Source: Metallyticus violacea
Taxonomy: Eukaryota; Arthropoda; Insecta; Mantodea; Metallyticidae
NCBI GenBank assembly: GCA_030762175.1
Contig: CM060833.1
Span: forward strand, 162,132,001 to 162,196,000
DNA length: 64,000 bases
Reading direction: 5' to 3'
Position numbers and translations under genes: made by a program. The notes beneath the pieces were generated by a model. It saw only the letters and a program-made list of their open reading frames with translations. It searched no databases and was not told the DNA's origin. Positions 1 through 12,000 of this stretch are shown here, in pieces; the stretch's first letter is position 1; each line of letters begins with the position of its first letter.

Positions 1-800
1 TATGTAGAATTAGAATGGGTAGGAAAGAAAGGAATAATAGTGGAAAGAATCTTAAAATATTGGTATAGATGTTTGAAACTAGACAATAATGATGTACTAA
101 AAGAATGTCTTACATAACAAAGAGAGTGTTGGCTTGGAGAGGGGCAAAAACTATTAGAAGAAATTGGAATGGGAGATGCATGGTGATTTAGTGCAAATAA
201 TGTTTGTGGATTTTGGAAAGAAGTAAGACAGAGGGTAGAAGTCAGAGAGACAAGAGATCTGGGCTAGCTTACAGGATTAACAACTTTATATAAATCCTTA
301 GAGTTATATAAAGTAGTTAAAAGAAATTGGAAACGGGAGAAATATATAGACAAGTGTGACCCATTAGGTTTTGCTTGGATGTGTATAGGGGTATTATTTC
401 TAAAAGGATTAAGAATAAATTGTAAAGAAGAATGCATTATGTGTGGGAAAGTGCAAAGTCAGATCCATTATTTAAATGAATGCGATGGTAAAAAGGTGCA
501 GGTATAGTATTTGGGATGGAAAATAGGACAAATTACAAGAAATTGTAGCAACAAAAATGTTATCAGATATGAGAGTAGAGAAAATTAACTTATTAGGGGA
601 ATTTTTAGGAAAATTGAGGGATAAGTGGAGAAGAAGTATAAGGAAGGAGCTTGGTGGCACATGCAGTAGTGAAAATTAGTAATTTATTTTAGGGGCTCTT
701 TACCATACATATAACCTGGTGGTTAAGATATGGGAGAATCTCAATTTTAGTACTGCCAAACTTTTAGAGTCCTTGTACGTTTATGTAAATTAAATTGTAA
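1..800 (+). mobile_element. LINE 3-prime end, copy 1
   Basis: From the window edge this is a degenerate non-LTR retrotransposon 3-prime end. It matches, in opposite orientation, the copy at 3390-4800: both carry the GGATTAAGAA...ATTATGTGTGGGAAAG segment, the GGAATTTTTAGGAAAA/GGGAATTCTTGGGAAAA block and the same tail with TTCTTTACCAT...ATAACxTAGTGGTTAAG. Frames are broken throughout. The clade is not certain. Confidence 0.65.
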
Positions 801-1560
801 TGTAATATGCTGAAAATGTATAATTAACAAATTGATGTAATTATGAAGTTATGTAAATAGTTATAAAGGTAATGTGGAATTAGGTAAATTTTAATTTTAA
901 TTAATTGCTGAAATAAATCATTAATTAGTTCATATTATTCTGTAAATTGATATGCATTAATCAAAGGTTTAAAAGAAAATAAATGTTCGAATTACTAATC
1001 TTCAGTTTAACTTAAATCAATTAGCACACACATCAAGCCTAATTGCTATCAAATGGAACATTTCTGGACACAGTTTTCTACATGAAATTTGTTCATATTG
1101 ATTATGTTTACTATAAAGATGTGTAACAATGTCAGGGATAGACCCTGTATATACAAGATGTACCTGCCAAAGAAATACCCTTAGCTGTAAGCTGGGTTAC
1201 CATATGCCACAGATTTCAGTGATTTTATGATGAATGAAAAATTCGGGCTGAATAGACAAAAGTCTGCAATTTTTACAAGATCTGAAATAAACTTCAGCTA
1301 ATTTGAAACTTCCACTAAGGAAGCATGAGAAACATTATTCCTTTGCCATTGCAGAACGCTGGTATCATGTGCCCCTCTGTAATACTGCCCTTTATAAATG
1401 TCACAAGATAGAGGTAGAGAATGCAGCAATCACTGGGAAGGCAACTGTCATGCCAAGAGGAGGAGGAGAGAGGGTAAAGAGTATTTTTCCGTGGTTAGTC
1501 ATCTGGTAATATGTGATAATCAACATCTCTAATCCTTGGGCAATGCTTTCATCATTTTGT

Positions 1561-1850
1561 TGGTCTTGGTGGTGTAGTGGTTACCATACTTGCCTCCTAA
1601 ACCCAAGCGGGTTTGAACCCGGCCAGGACCAATGGATTTTTTGGGCATAAAAATCCTAAGTATGGCTTCCTTCGGAAGGGAAGTAAAGTCGTGGGTCCCG
1701 TGTCGTACATTTACGGCACGAAAAAAACATCAAACCTCAAAGAGAGACCTCTGAGCAAAATTTTTCGGCCATTTCACGCCCCGAGTTGAATGAGATGCTG
1801 ATGACCTGAGATGTTAAAGAGTCCATAAATAAATAAATCAATCAAAAAAA
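1561..1850 (+). mobile_element. SINE-A copy 1, tRNA-derived
   Basis: Full-length copy. The tRNA-like head has an A box (TGGTGTAGTGG) and a decayed B box (GGTTTGAACCC), the acceptor-like ends GGTC-TTG/CAGGACC, a body (AAGTATGGCTTCCTTCGGAAG; CCTCTGAGCAAAAT; GATGACCTGAGATGTTAAAGAG) and an (AAAT)n tail. Probably Pol III-transcribed and moved by a LINE. The B-box CpG has become TpG. Confidence 0.9.
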
Positions 1851-2719
1851 AACTTCTATCATTTCCATTTTCTTTTGTTGTCACTTCACTTATTTGCTAA
1901 CTTGATGTCAATCTGTATATTGATCATTTCTGTATGTAGATAATGGTTTATTATGCTTGTGATTTAATTTTGTTACACTGAGAGAGTTAATTTTGATTAT
2001 GGAAGATAACTGATAGGCAACCAATGGCCTGTTAGCATGCTGGTATCACATGTAATACTACCCTCTATAAATGCAACAAGTTAGAGGCAGAAGATGCAGC
2101 AATTACTGAAAGACAATTGTCATGCCAAGAAGAGGAGGAGAGAGGGTAAAGAGTATTTTTCCTGATGACTGCTCAGTGGACAGAAGCAAAGAATAGGTCA
2201 ACAATAAAATCAGTTAATGTATTTGCTGCAAATACAATATAAAAGGAAAAATTTACATTGCAGTGAATTTTACAAAATGATTTGAGAACCAGATCAAGCT
2301 CCTTTTTTCTGTTCAAAGCTGTGGGAAGTATGACAGTTTAAAAGGGTTTAAATTATGGTAGTAGCATATGTTACTGAATAAATTTAACACACTTTTCTCA
2401 GTAATAAATGCTTTCTTATGGGCAAAGACAACAAAACAGTACTCCCCAAACTTTACATCATAGTGAAATGCATATATAGCCTACATAAGAACTCCTTACT
2501 CGTCAAATTTCAATTTTCTGATTATGTCCTGGTTTTTGACTCTCAGATTAATGCAACCCTAGCTGTAAGTTTGTACAGTTTTGCAGTAATCTGTAAAGGA
2601 CACAACAATCTGCACCATAGTGGTTTTCCAGGATCATCATGGGAGATTAGTACTTCAATTGCCCACATGCCAAATTATTTCTATTGGAATGCAGCTTAAC
2701 TGAAACATCATTACACTTA

Positions 2720-2912
2720 TTTGATCACAGCAGTCTGCATAGTAACCCTATTATATCTCACTTGCTTAAAATCCAAACAAACCCTGCAGCTGATGTGAGA
2801 GCAAGTGCTCTTGAAACATGTTTTGGATTTTAAACAAGTGAGGTTACTATTCCAACTGCTGTGATCAAATTATATATTGCTTCACTGTTAATAACTTTTT
2901 TAATTTTTCATT
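2720..2912. mobile_element. Penelope-type fold-back element A
   Basis: A 193-bp insertion flanked by the 13-bp direct repeat ATCATTACACTTA (2707-2719 and 2913-2925). Diverged inverted arms (ATCACAGCAG...CTCACTTGCTTAAAATCC and the reverse) enclose GAGAGCAAGTGCTCTTGAAA. The tail TTGCTTCACTGTTAATAACT is shared with elements B to D. It lies 14 nt inside the intron after exon 12. Confidence 0.75.
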
Positions 2913-2926
2913 ATCATTACACTTAC

Positions 2927-3098
2927 TTGAGAGCTCGTAAAGTTCTATCCAGATAAATCTGATTGGAGCAATATTTGATGTAGACAGCAAAATGGTTACT
3001 GGCATGTTTGTAGATAACTTCACATATACCATGCAAAAGAATGTTGTCCTGCCAACATGCTTCAAGCTCAGCAAGGAACTTCTCTGAACTTCCCTTTA
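2927..3098 (-). CDS. Exn: Ephexin exon 12, DH domain continued
   Basis: 172 nt, residues 610-666, phase 1 to phase 2. KFLAELEACWQDNILLHGIC and YKHASNHFAVYIKYCSNQIY are typical of the second part of an ephexin DH domain. The exon ends AA|GTAAGT. A Penelope-type insertion begins only 14 nt into the following intron and its target duplication covers most of the donor consensus. The next exon must begin in phase 2 and is not in the window. Confidence 0.92.
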
Positions 3099-6000
3099 CT
3101 GGAAAAGAATAATGATTATTTTAATAAAATTTAAAAATGTGTGGTTATCATCAGCTATACTCTTAATTTTTTTCTGTTATGTAGTTTAAAAGTGGAAATT
3201 TGTTAAAATAAAAACTGGGGTTTCATGAAGAGAAAAATTACTATTTGGAGTATAACACATTGGAATTAAAAAAAATTATCTTCACATTCCACAATTTGCT
3301 GAACAGCACATAGGTGAATGAATTTTTTTATTTCAGTAAACACTGCAATTGAATTCACATAAACAAACTAAATATCTAGGAATTTAACATTACCAAAACT
3401 AAGGTTCTCCCATACCTTAACCACTAAGTTATATGAATGGTAAAGAACTCCTAAAATAAATTATCATTTTCATAACTTTGTGTGCCTTCAAGCTCCTTCC
3501 TTATACTTCTCCACTCATCCCTTACTTTTCCCAAGAATTCCCCAAACTTGCTATTTTCTCTACTCTCATATCTGACAACATTTTCATTGCCAGTGTATCT
3601 TGTAGTTTGTCTCACTTTTCATCCCAAACACCATTCTTCCACCTTTTTACCATTGCATATTCTATTAAGGCAATAGAATGGACTCTCCACTTTCCCACAC
3701 ATAATACATCCTTCTTTAAAATTTTTTCTTAATCCTTTTAGAAATAATACCCTGTATGCATCCATGCAAGACCTACTCTTCTGAATTGACCACAATTACC
3801 TATATATTTCTTTTGTCCCCAATATCTTTGAACTATTTTATAGAAGTCTAAAGAACTTTTATCTTCAAAGCTAGCCCAAATCTCTCGCCTCTCTATATCT
3901 TACACCCTCTGTACATTACTTCTTTTCAAAACCCAATATGTTACTTTCACTAAGTTGCCACACATCCCCCATTTCAGTTTCTTTAATAGTTTCTCCGCCT
4001 CTCCAAACCAGCTCTCTCTTCCCAGTACTTCTCTTTGGTACTTAAGATGTTATTTTAATATATTGTCATTATATAATTTTAAACATATGTGCCAATATTT
4101 CAAGATTCTCGCTGATAATTATACCTTTCCTTCCTACTCTTCCTAGTTCTGCCACTCATCTCCCTTGGCAAATTTTTGATAACCCCAGAAGTTCTTTACA
4201 AAACATTCCATGTACCACAACCTTTGTCCCTCCTTTGACACTCCGTAAATTTCTACTACACATTCTTTAACTCAACCACAACCTCATATAGTCTTTATAG
4301 CCATTTCATTGGCAATGTGGGAGCCTTATACAAACTTATTTTGACAGTTTTCATAGCTATTACCTTTAGCTTGGGCACATTTAAGACTGCACTTTCCATC
4401 TTCTGTTGCTCATAAATTTCACCTTCAAATAATGAAATTCTGTCACTACCTCTATTTGGTCTCTATTTATAGAACGTCTCATCTTTCTTGAACATTGATC
4501 CTTTTTTAAATACTACATATTGTTTTTGATTCTTAACTATTTATCCTTAACCCATTCTGCACAAAATCTAGTAATTTCATCAATGGCATATTGTATTCCT
4601 ATCATCACAATTACTGCTTCTGTTATTAGATTGTCAGATTAAAGCAATCCTAGTACTTCTTTTCAATAATTGGGCAGTGCATATTGTTTTTCGTGATCCT
4701 ATCAAAGATATCTATGAACAAATTAAATAGTATTGAGCTCAATTTACATCCTTGTCTCAAAACCCAAATTTTGTCTCACGTAATCTTTAGTTGCTTTCAC
4801 ATCTAAAACAAAGGAGGTTGGAGTATGGTGTCATTGCCCTTGGGGAGCATTACTGAAATAGATGGTGCCAACAAATCAGGGACAGACAAAAGGTTTACAA
4901 AGGAAAGGCAAAGTTTTAGCTCTATATATGGAATTAGAAAATATGACTTAGATGGTGAAACTGAGACAGTAAAAGATTTTAATGCTAGAAAAGGAGAAGA
5001 GCAGTCAGTTGGCTAATAATTACAACAGAAGGGAAGGGGAAGGATTTGCTTGGGATTGAGCAGGAATAGAAAATGAGATAGCCTACAGTAAGCAATTGTT
5101 GATATTGATATTAAATTTGTTTGGAAATGGCAGGAAGAATTTTTTTTTTGAGAAAATTTGGTAACTTTGTAGGGACGGTAATAGAGAAATGGTGGAAGAA
5201 AGAGCTTAAATTAAAGGAAGATGAACTGTCAATGAATGACAATGAACATAAGGACAGAAATAATGAAAGTTCAAGCCACAAATTCCCGCAATTTTTAAGC
5301 TTAGTTATTATGGTTGCAAACCAAAAGCAAAGGATTTTATTTATTTTTTATGGAAAAATGGCTTTAGAATTTTAAAATTTAGCTGCCATTTATCTACTCT
5401 GCCTTCATTGTTAAGAATGACCTGGGCCAAAACAAAGTCACATATGACTACCTGGAGTCTCAATGCACACAAAGAAAGCAGTACCATGTTAATAAGCTAA
5501 ATTGAAGTGGAATTCCTTAAATAACATATGTGTACTATAAAATTAGAATTAACACATAGTTTAATTAGGTGTTGATGACTTATTTCATTAGAAAGAACCT
5601 CAAAAGACCCTACTGCTGCACTCCAAACTGCAACTCTCTTTCAAGTCACGTATATTCCTGAAAATGTGACAGTATTCCTAATGCAAACAATGGAAGGATA
5701 TATTAGTATGTGTTGTGTATATTAGAAATGTAGATTACATAAAATATCACTCTTCTGATTATGGCCCAACTTGGCATCAATAACAAATGTACAGAATCAT
5801 TGTACACTTCACAATTGTTGAACTATGAATTACAATATGCAAATGACTGTTATAGCTCATGCATTTCAAAAGATAAATGTAATGTGGTACATAAATAAGG
5901 TCATATATATAGGGTGAGCAATGCTTGACGCAATCGCAGGACCAGCCAGCACTGCTATGTCGGCGGAGGTAATTTCCCCTCAGCTGCGCGAAAATTCAGT

Positions 6001-9000
6001 ATGAGTTGAAACCTTGCGCAAGTAGCACACTACCGACATAGCAGCCAGTCGCACAATGCAAAACCAGTTGCATGAAGGACCGTTCACCCTGTATTAGCTG
6101 TTTTAATTTACATTTTCAAATTTCTACAGTATTTTTCCAATAGAGTATATCATTCATTACATGAGGCAAGTTAACACAAATTTATGATTGCTTATACATC
6201 AGTAATTATAGAAGTAAAATTTTTAAAATAGCCATTATGATGGAGCTTATCATCATATCCCCCAACCCAACTTGAGTATCTATAAAAGAGAGCTTTGAGA
6301 CTTTGCAACATTTTATGTGCACTTATGCATGTTTCGGTATTTTAATTATATTAATAAGATTTGAAGGTGTCAAAGCTACATGAAGATGTGCTAATTAATT
6401 CAAGAGCAATTAAAAATTACTCACAAATATGCAAATGAAAAATGTATAATCTTTTTATGAAGTAAAGGAGCCATCCTTTTGTTTTCAGATTCTTAACTTT
6501 ATTGCTACATTTCTTCTTTGTTCTGCACTATAATTCAAGAATATCACAAGTTTAGAAGTCCAAGAAATGGCCAGCAGCAAACTAAAATCATTCATATTGT
6601 ATAAAATTATTATTGTAAGCAAAATGACACTAATGAATGAAAACTCATATAAAACAATATCACCTATTATAACTTTTAATTTTAGATATAAAGATTGAAA
6701 ATGCCAAATACAACCAAAGACTGATAACCTAGTATATTTTTTGCAGGATAAGCTTATTTACAAAAGGCTGTGGATGAAATCCTAAGGATGTTCTGATTTA
6801 AGCTGCTACTAAAGTTCTTTGAAGGAGAGAATGGTCATAAATGTTATACTTTGACAACTGAAATATGTTTGGAAGAAGTGGAAAACCAATGATAAGCAGA
6901 TAAATTACTATTGGCTATAAATAAATTACAATTTATTTATCAGGAAAGCAGATGAGAAGACAGATCCAGGTTTTATAAAACTTGTATACATCAGAATGCT
7001 TGTTGAGAGCACAAAACTTCACATCATGCAATAATTATACTGCAGTGAAATATTTATGCAGAAGTTTATTATTTTCCTAGCCTCTGGCATGCTCTACTGC
7101 TAGCAATTTACAGTAAATTCAATGATTAAAACCAATAAAAAGTTTTAATGTTACTGGTATACTATTTACTTTCAAAAGATGCAATTTGTCCAAGGCAAGA
7201 CAGTACGGAAATTTCTAATAAGAGGAAAATCCAATGCATTTAGATCTTATGTTTATTATCTTGGTCATTCAAAGAACTACAATAAATTAATGAACTAACC
7301 TGGAATTACATTGGCAAACAGGATTCGTCTGTCATTTTTGGAAAGAATGGACTCATCACACAATTCTGGACTAGATATGAAATGTTTTTCAAGTACATTC
7401 AATGAATTAACATATGAGGCTTCAGATGTAATTATTTCAAATTTGGCTTCTTGCAACTTCTTTTGGTGTGGACTTATTGTACCTGTAATAAATAATCAAA
7501 CTTTAATGTCATAGCATTTTCTATTACCTGCAAATTATTACAGTTATTAGTGTAATATGATAATGTAGTTGTGCCCTGACTTCATATTAAGTTTCACTTA
7601 CTTAAAACACTACTATTAATGACTTCAGGAATCTCACACCAAAGTGTCCTGTGTCTTCCTTCACGTGGCCGAATAAGTTCCATTGCAGAAGGTCGAGATG
7701 GAAGGCTCTTGCGACCAATGTCACCAATTTCTTCATAGCCATCTGAGAATTCCCCTCGTATATCCCTCTGAGAACAAAGTATGGAAATATTTTGTTACAT
7801 ATTATCCCATAAATTATAGAGAGTGGGATAGAAGAAATCTGGTTAGAGGAGGAGTATCTCATGATTCTGTAAAGTTATAGTACTAGACTTGAGAATATGG
7901 AATAAATAGTTATGGTCATGGAAGACAAGGCTTGCTTATATTGTACAAACAGTTGAAAGGTGATTGAGATAATAGAGATATTGGAATGTGTAATAACAAT
8001 GAAAGGGTAGGACCAACTTGATTTAGGCTAGGGGAAATGAAACTTAAATATTACAGGGACAAGGTTAATCAAGGCATTAATCCTGTTTATTGTGAAGATG
8101 AAAAAGCTATTTACATTCTGTGTGTGTCAAGGAACAATGGAGTAGAGAAAAGGAATAATTAAAAGAAGATGGCTTAGATTAAGAAAGATATAACTCTTTA
8201 AAATTAAATTCATAATGTATAAATTTAATTTGTTTTATGAGGAATAAATTTGAGGAGCGATGCTTTCTGACTTACCAAAGGGGCAGGTTTCCTAATTTGT
8301 GTAAGGATGGTTTAGTGTTTGTTGCCTTTTGGCTATCAGAAGGCAGGAATAATAATCAATGAAATAATGGAGTTAAAGGGACATTTATAATCTTAAAATT
8401 GATTGTTTAACTTAACATGATTGTATGAAATATTGTAGTGTAGTGTACAAAAAAATGCAGCCAGGCCAGAACTTATAAATTTTAATTTCTTTTGTATTTT
8501 GCCTAGTACTGAATAAATATTATATATGAAGTTTGCAAACTGCAAGTGCGTCACTTCGTCGCTGTCCTATTTGTAACTCCAACATGTAGTTGCTCTGTGA
8601 GAAGAAAAGCTACCATTAACAAAAATATTATATTGCTTGATACAAAAATTACTTGATATAGGGAAAAGTAACCCTACTTTGAAAATCATAAACATAGACT
8701 TATAATGTAGTTTGCATTGTATTTAATACAGTGAAAAAATTAATTACTATAAGTTCCATTCTAAATAAAAATATATATTATATCCTGTTTATGATTTTCA
8801 ATATAGAGTTATTTTGTATCACTGTACAAAGCTAAGTGGTGAGAAAAGGGTACTTATCTACTTAAAAGTTTGATGCTTTTTATTACATTTCTACATGATT
8901 TTCCTATTTTTTTTTTTTTAACTGTTATGATTAGTCTTAATACGTTTTAAAATATTTTAATGTTACTTAAAATAATTCATAAATTAATTAGTTTTTCATT

Positions 9001-12000
9001 TACTGAGATTTTAAAGAAATTATTTTCTTTTTGTCAGCCTAACACTAGCAATTCAACTGCCTTTTCCTGCAGAGCATCAATATGCAGTAACATAGGCTTA
9101 TTTGTAATACTTAAATCTGATTATGGAACAATTTACTATATGCATTAATTTTTTTAGCCCTGAACTAGGAAGCTTTTTTATTTTTTATGTTTTTATATTA
9201 CCATAACTTAAAGTTGATGTTTTATGAACTGTTAGTGTTTAAAGGAGGTCTTTTTTGTATCCTGCTAAGTAAATTGAGAAATAACTGAAAAAAACTGTGC
9301 AACAAATTATTTAAAGAAGGCCTTTTTTATGTTGCTAGATAAAGCAAGAAATAAATGAAATTGAACAACTACTTTATTGCATGTTGCAAACACCTTGACA
9401 AAAATAATGTAAGCAAAGGCATTATTAACGTCCATGTTTACATTCAATATCAAAATTGATTATGCTGTTATTCACATTAATAATGAGGCCTCTGAGCAAA
9501 ATTTGTCGGCCGTTTCACGCCCTGAATAGAATGGGATGCTGATGACCTGTGATGTTAAAGAGCATCCTTAAATAAACAAAAAAAAAAAAAAACATTAATA
9601 ATATTTTTAACTGCTTGGTTACTGACTAAGGAAATTCACAAACAATTTTATTCCCCTCAAATCACTTGATAAAATCTTTTATCTTAATAATTTTGCTTTT
9701 CAGATGTAAGGTGCTGCTTTTGCTTCAATGCACATTTCTTCTGGCAAATCATAAGTGCCAATGAATTTATTCATATTCATGCCGAGATGAATATGAATGA
9801 ATTATCAATTCGTTGCCTAGGATGCAATTATTTTATTCACAGAGATGTTGTTTCTTTACTTCTTTGTCTTGTCTTACCCAGTGGTATTTATAGCACCAAC
9901 TTCTGGAAACTTTTATGTTCTTCCTCTAGTTCATTAATGGCAAGAGAAAGAACTAGTACAAAAGAAAGAACATATTAAATATCCTGGTATAACACTTGAC
10001 AAAAAACTTTCCTTCTCTGAACATATTGAAAATATAACTAAGAAATATTAAAACAATATCAATTGCTACATGTAGAGCATAACTAACAACCTGCCAATTG
10101 AAATAGAGCTAGATATTAAAACAGCTACAATGGGACAGAAATTAAAAAGTAATCAACACAGGAATAAATGTTTTCATATTCCTGAGAACGTATAGTGATT
10201 AAAAATATAACAGACTTTAAAAAATTACATACAGAAAGAAGATTTAGACAAAAATTTAAAAATAAGCACTAAACATGTCATATACCAACTGATCCTTTAC
10301 AATATATAGATATCAAAGTGAATCTGGATACACTACAAGAAGAATGACGCACCTGAAGTATTAAGATTGACAACACTTAGTACACTAAACAACTATTATC
10401 CAACAGGAAATTACCAGCTTTGGAACTAGCAACTGCCCTCTAAATTGAAACTCATAAAAAGATTAATAACTGAACAAGAACATTAAATATCAAACAAAAA
10501 GTTAAAGGAAAACCATATAAAGATCTAAATATTTTCAAACAACTTTTATTGAAGCCAAGTAAAATTGGAGTTGCCCAATTTTGCTTAATTGCTGGGCATG
10601 ATTACCTGTCAGAACATCTCTTCAGGATGAAAATAATCAAGGACAGTCACTGCCCACTGTGTAAGCACATGAATACTATCTTAAACTTAAATGCAGTCAA
10701 TTAAATAGCAACAAACTAATTAAAAATAATTTGGAAGCTCTTTATTGGGAAGCTAGGGAAAAAAATTATATATATCAGCATCCCCTATGGCCACTAGCAA
10801 GCACTCAACTTCTGGAAACTCATATAAAACAAGAGGCAATGCATTGCAATTAACTGTGATATTCCATATATCTTATCTCTGCTATTTGAACCATTATCTT
10901 CTGGAAAACTCCTACTAAAAAGGTGACAGTGGACAGCATTTAATTAAACATAATAAATAATCTGAAATTGACTTGTGCCTTATCACAACCCAGACATAAC
11001 TTTAATTGATTTTAAATACTAAATTAATCAATTTCTGTTCTAAGTTATGGTAATATAAAAATTTATCAAATATATTAAATAACCTTCCTGCATTTGTTAT
11101 TTTAAAACATGAGCTATGCTCTCTTGCAGGGGGATAAAATGGATCTGCAATGCATGGGGGCCCATGGGGTAAGGGGGCTCAGAAAACCATATAAGCCTAA
11201 ATTTAATTTTGAATAACATTTTTCCATCATGCATTCCAAAGGTATACATTTACAGTATTCATATAGAGTTTTGCTTTTTCAACAATCACTTCTCAAGTTA
11301 TAATTTTTTCTTTCCAATGAAGCAATTATTATGTTAATCTCCACCCCACTTCTACAACACTTGTTCAACTCCTTCCATCCTTGTCTAACACAAATCATCA
11401 ACTTGTGTACAAAACAATGATGTCCATGTCTGGAATATGTATAATAATATACATTTTAGTAACTGGAGGACTAAATTAATCTCTGATATAAATATAGTAT
11501 ATACATTGTAATTATACACAGCTTATGTTCTTTTAATAGACTTTTTTAAATATGTATATCAAGAATGATTTTTTTTCTAAATAGTGTTTAAAGCCTGTTT
11601 TTACTACTGAGGTCCCACAGGCAGCGGACACTGATGATATATGAAATGAAGTGATATATTGGGAAAGGATTTTTTTAAGGAAGGAAACGCTCCAGGCCTA
11701 AGTTTAGGGTTCCTCCCCAGCATTTGCCATTTATGACTGAGGAAAATCTGGAAAAAATCACAGTCAGGGAGGACAGTCCTGGTGGGATTTGAACCCCAGA
11801 CCTCATGCTCATGAGTTCGCACCTTAACGACTTTGGCCACCCGTATAGGTAAGAATAATTATGAGAGTGCACAGCTGGCATACAAAGAAATTATAAGTCA
11901 CAGATAATCAAGTTTCCTCTTAAATGAATAAATGCACTCAGAGAATTAGGAAAACATGAGTTTAATTAAATAAATCTAAATATTTAAGCAGACCACAAAA

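Noticed and set aside
1..2926. Next ephexin exon (rest of DH)
   Set aside because: I looked on the minus strand for the LPxQRxxRxPLL block of the DH domain and found no frame with it, so the exon is placed outside the window.
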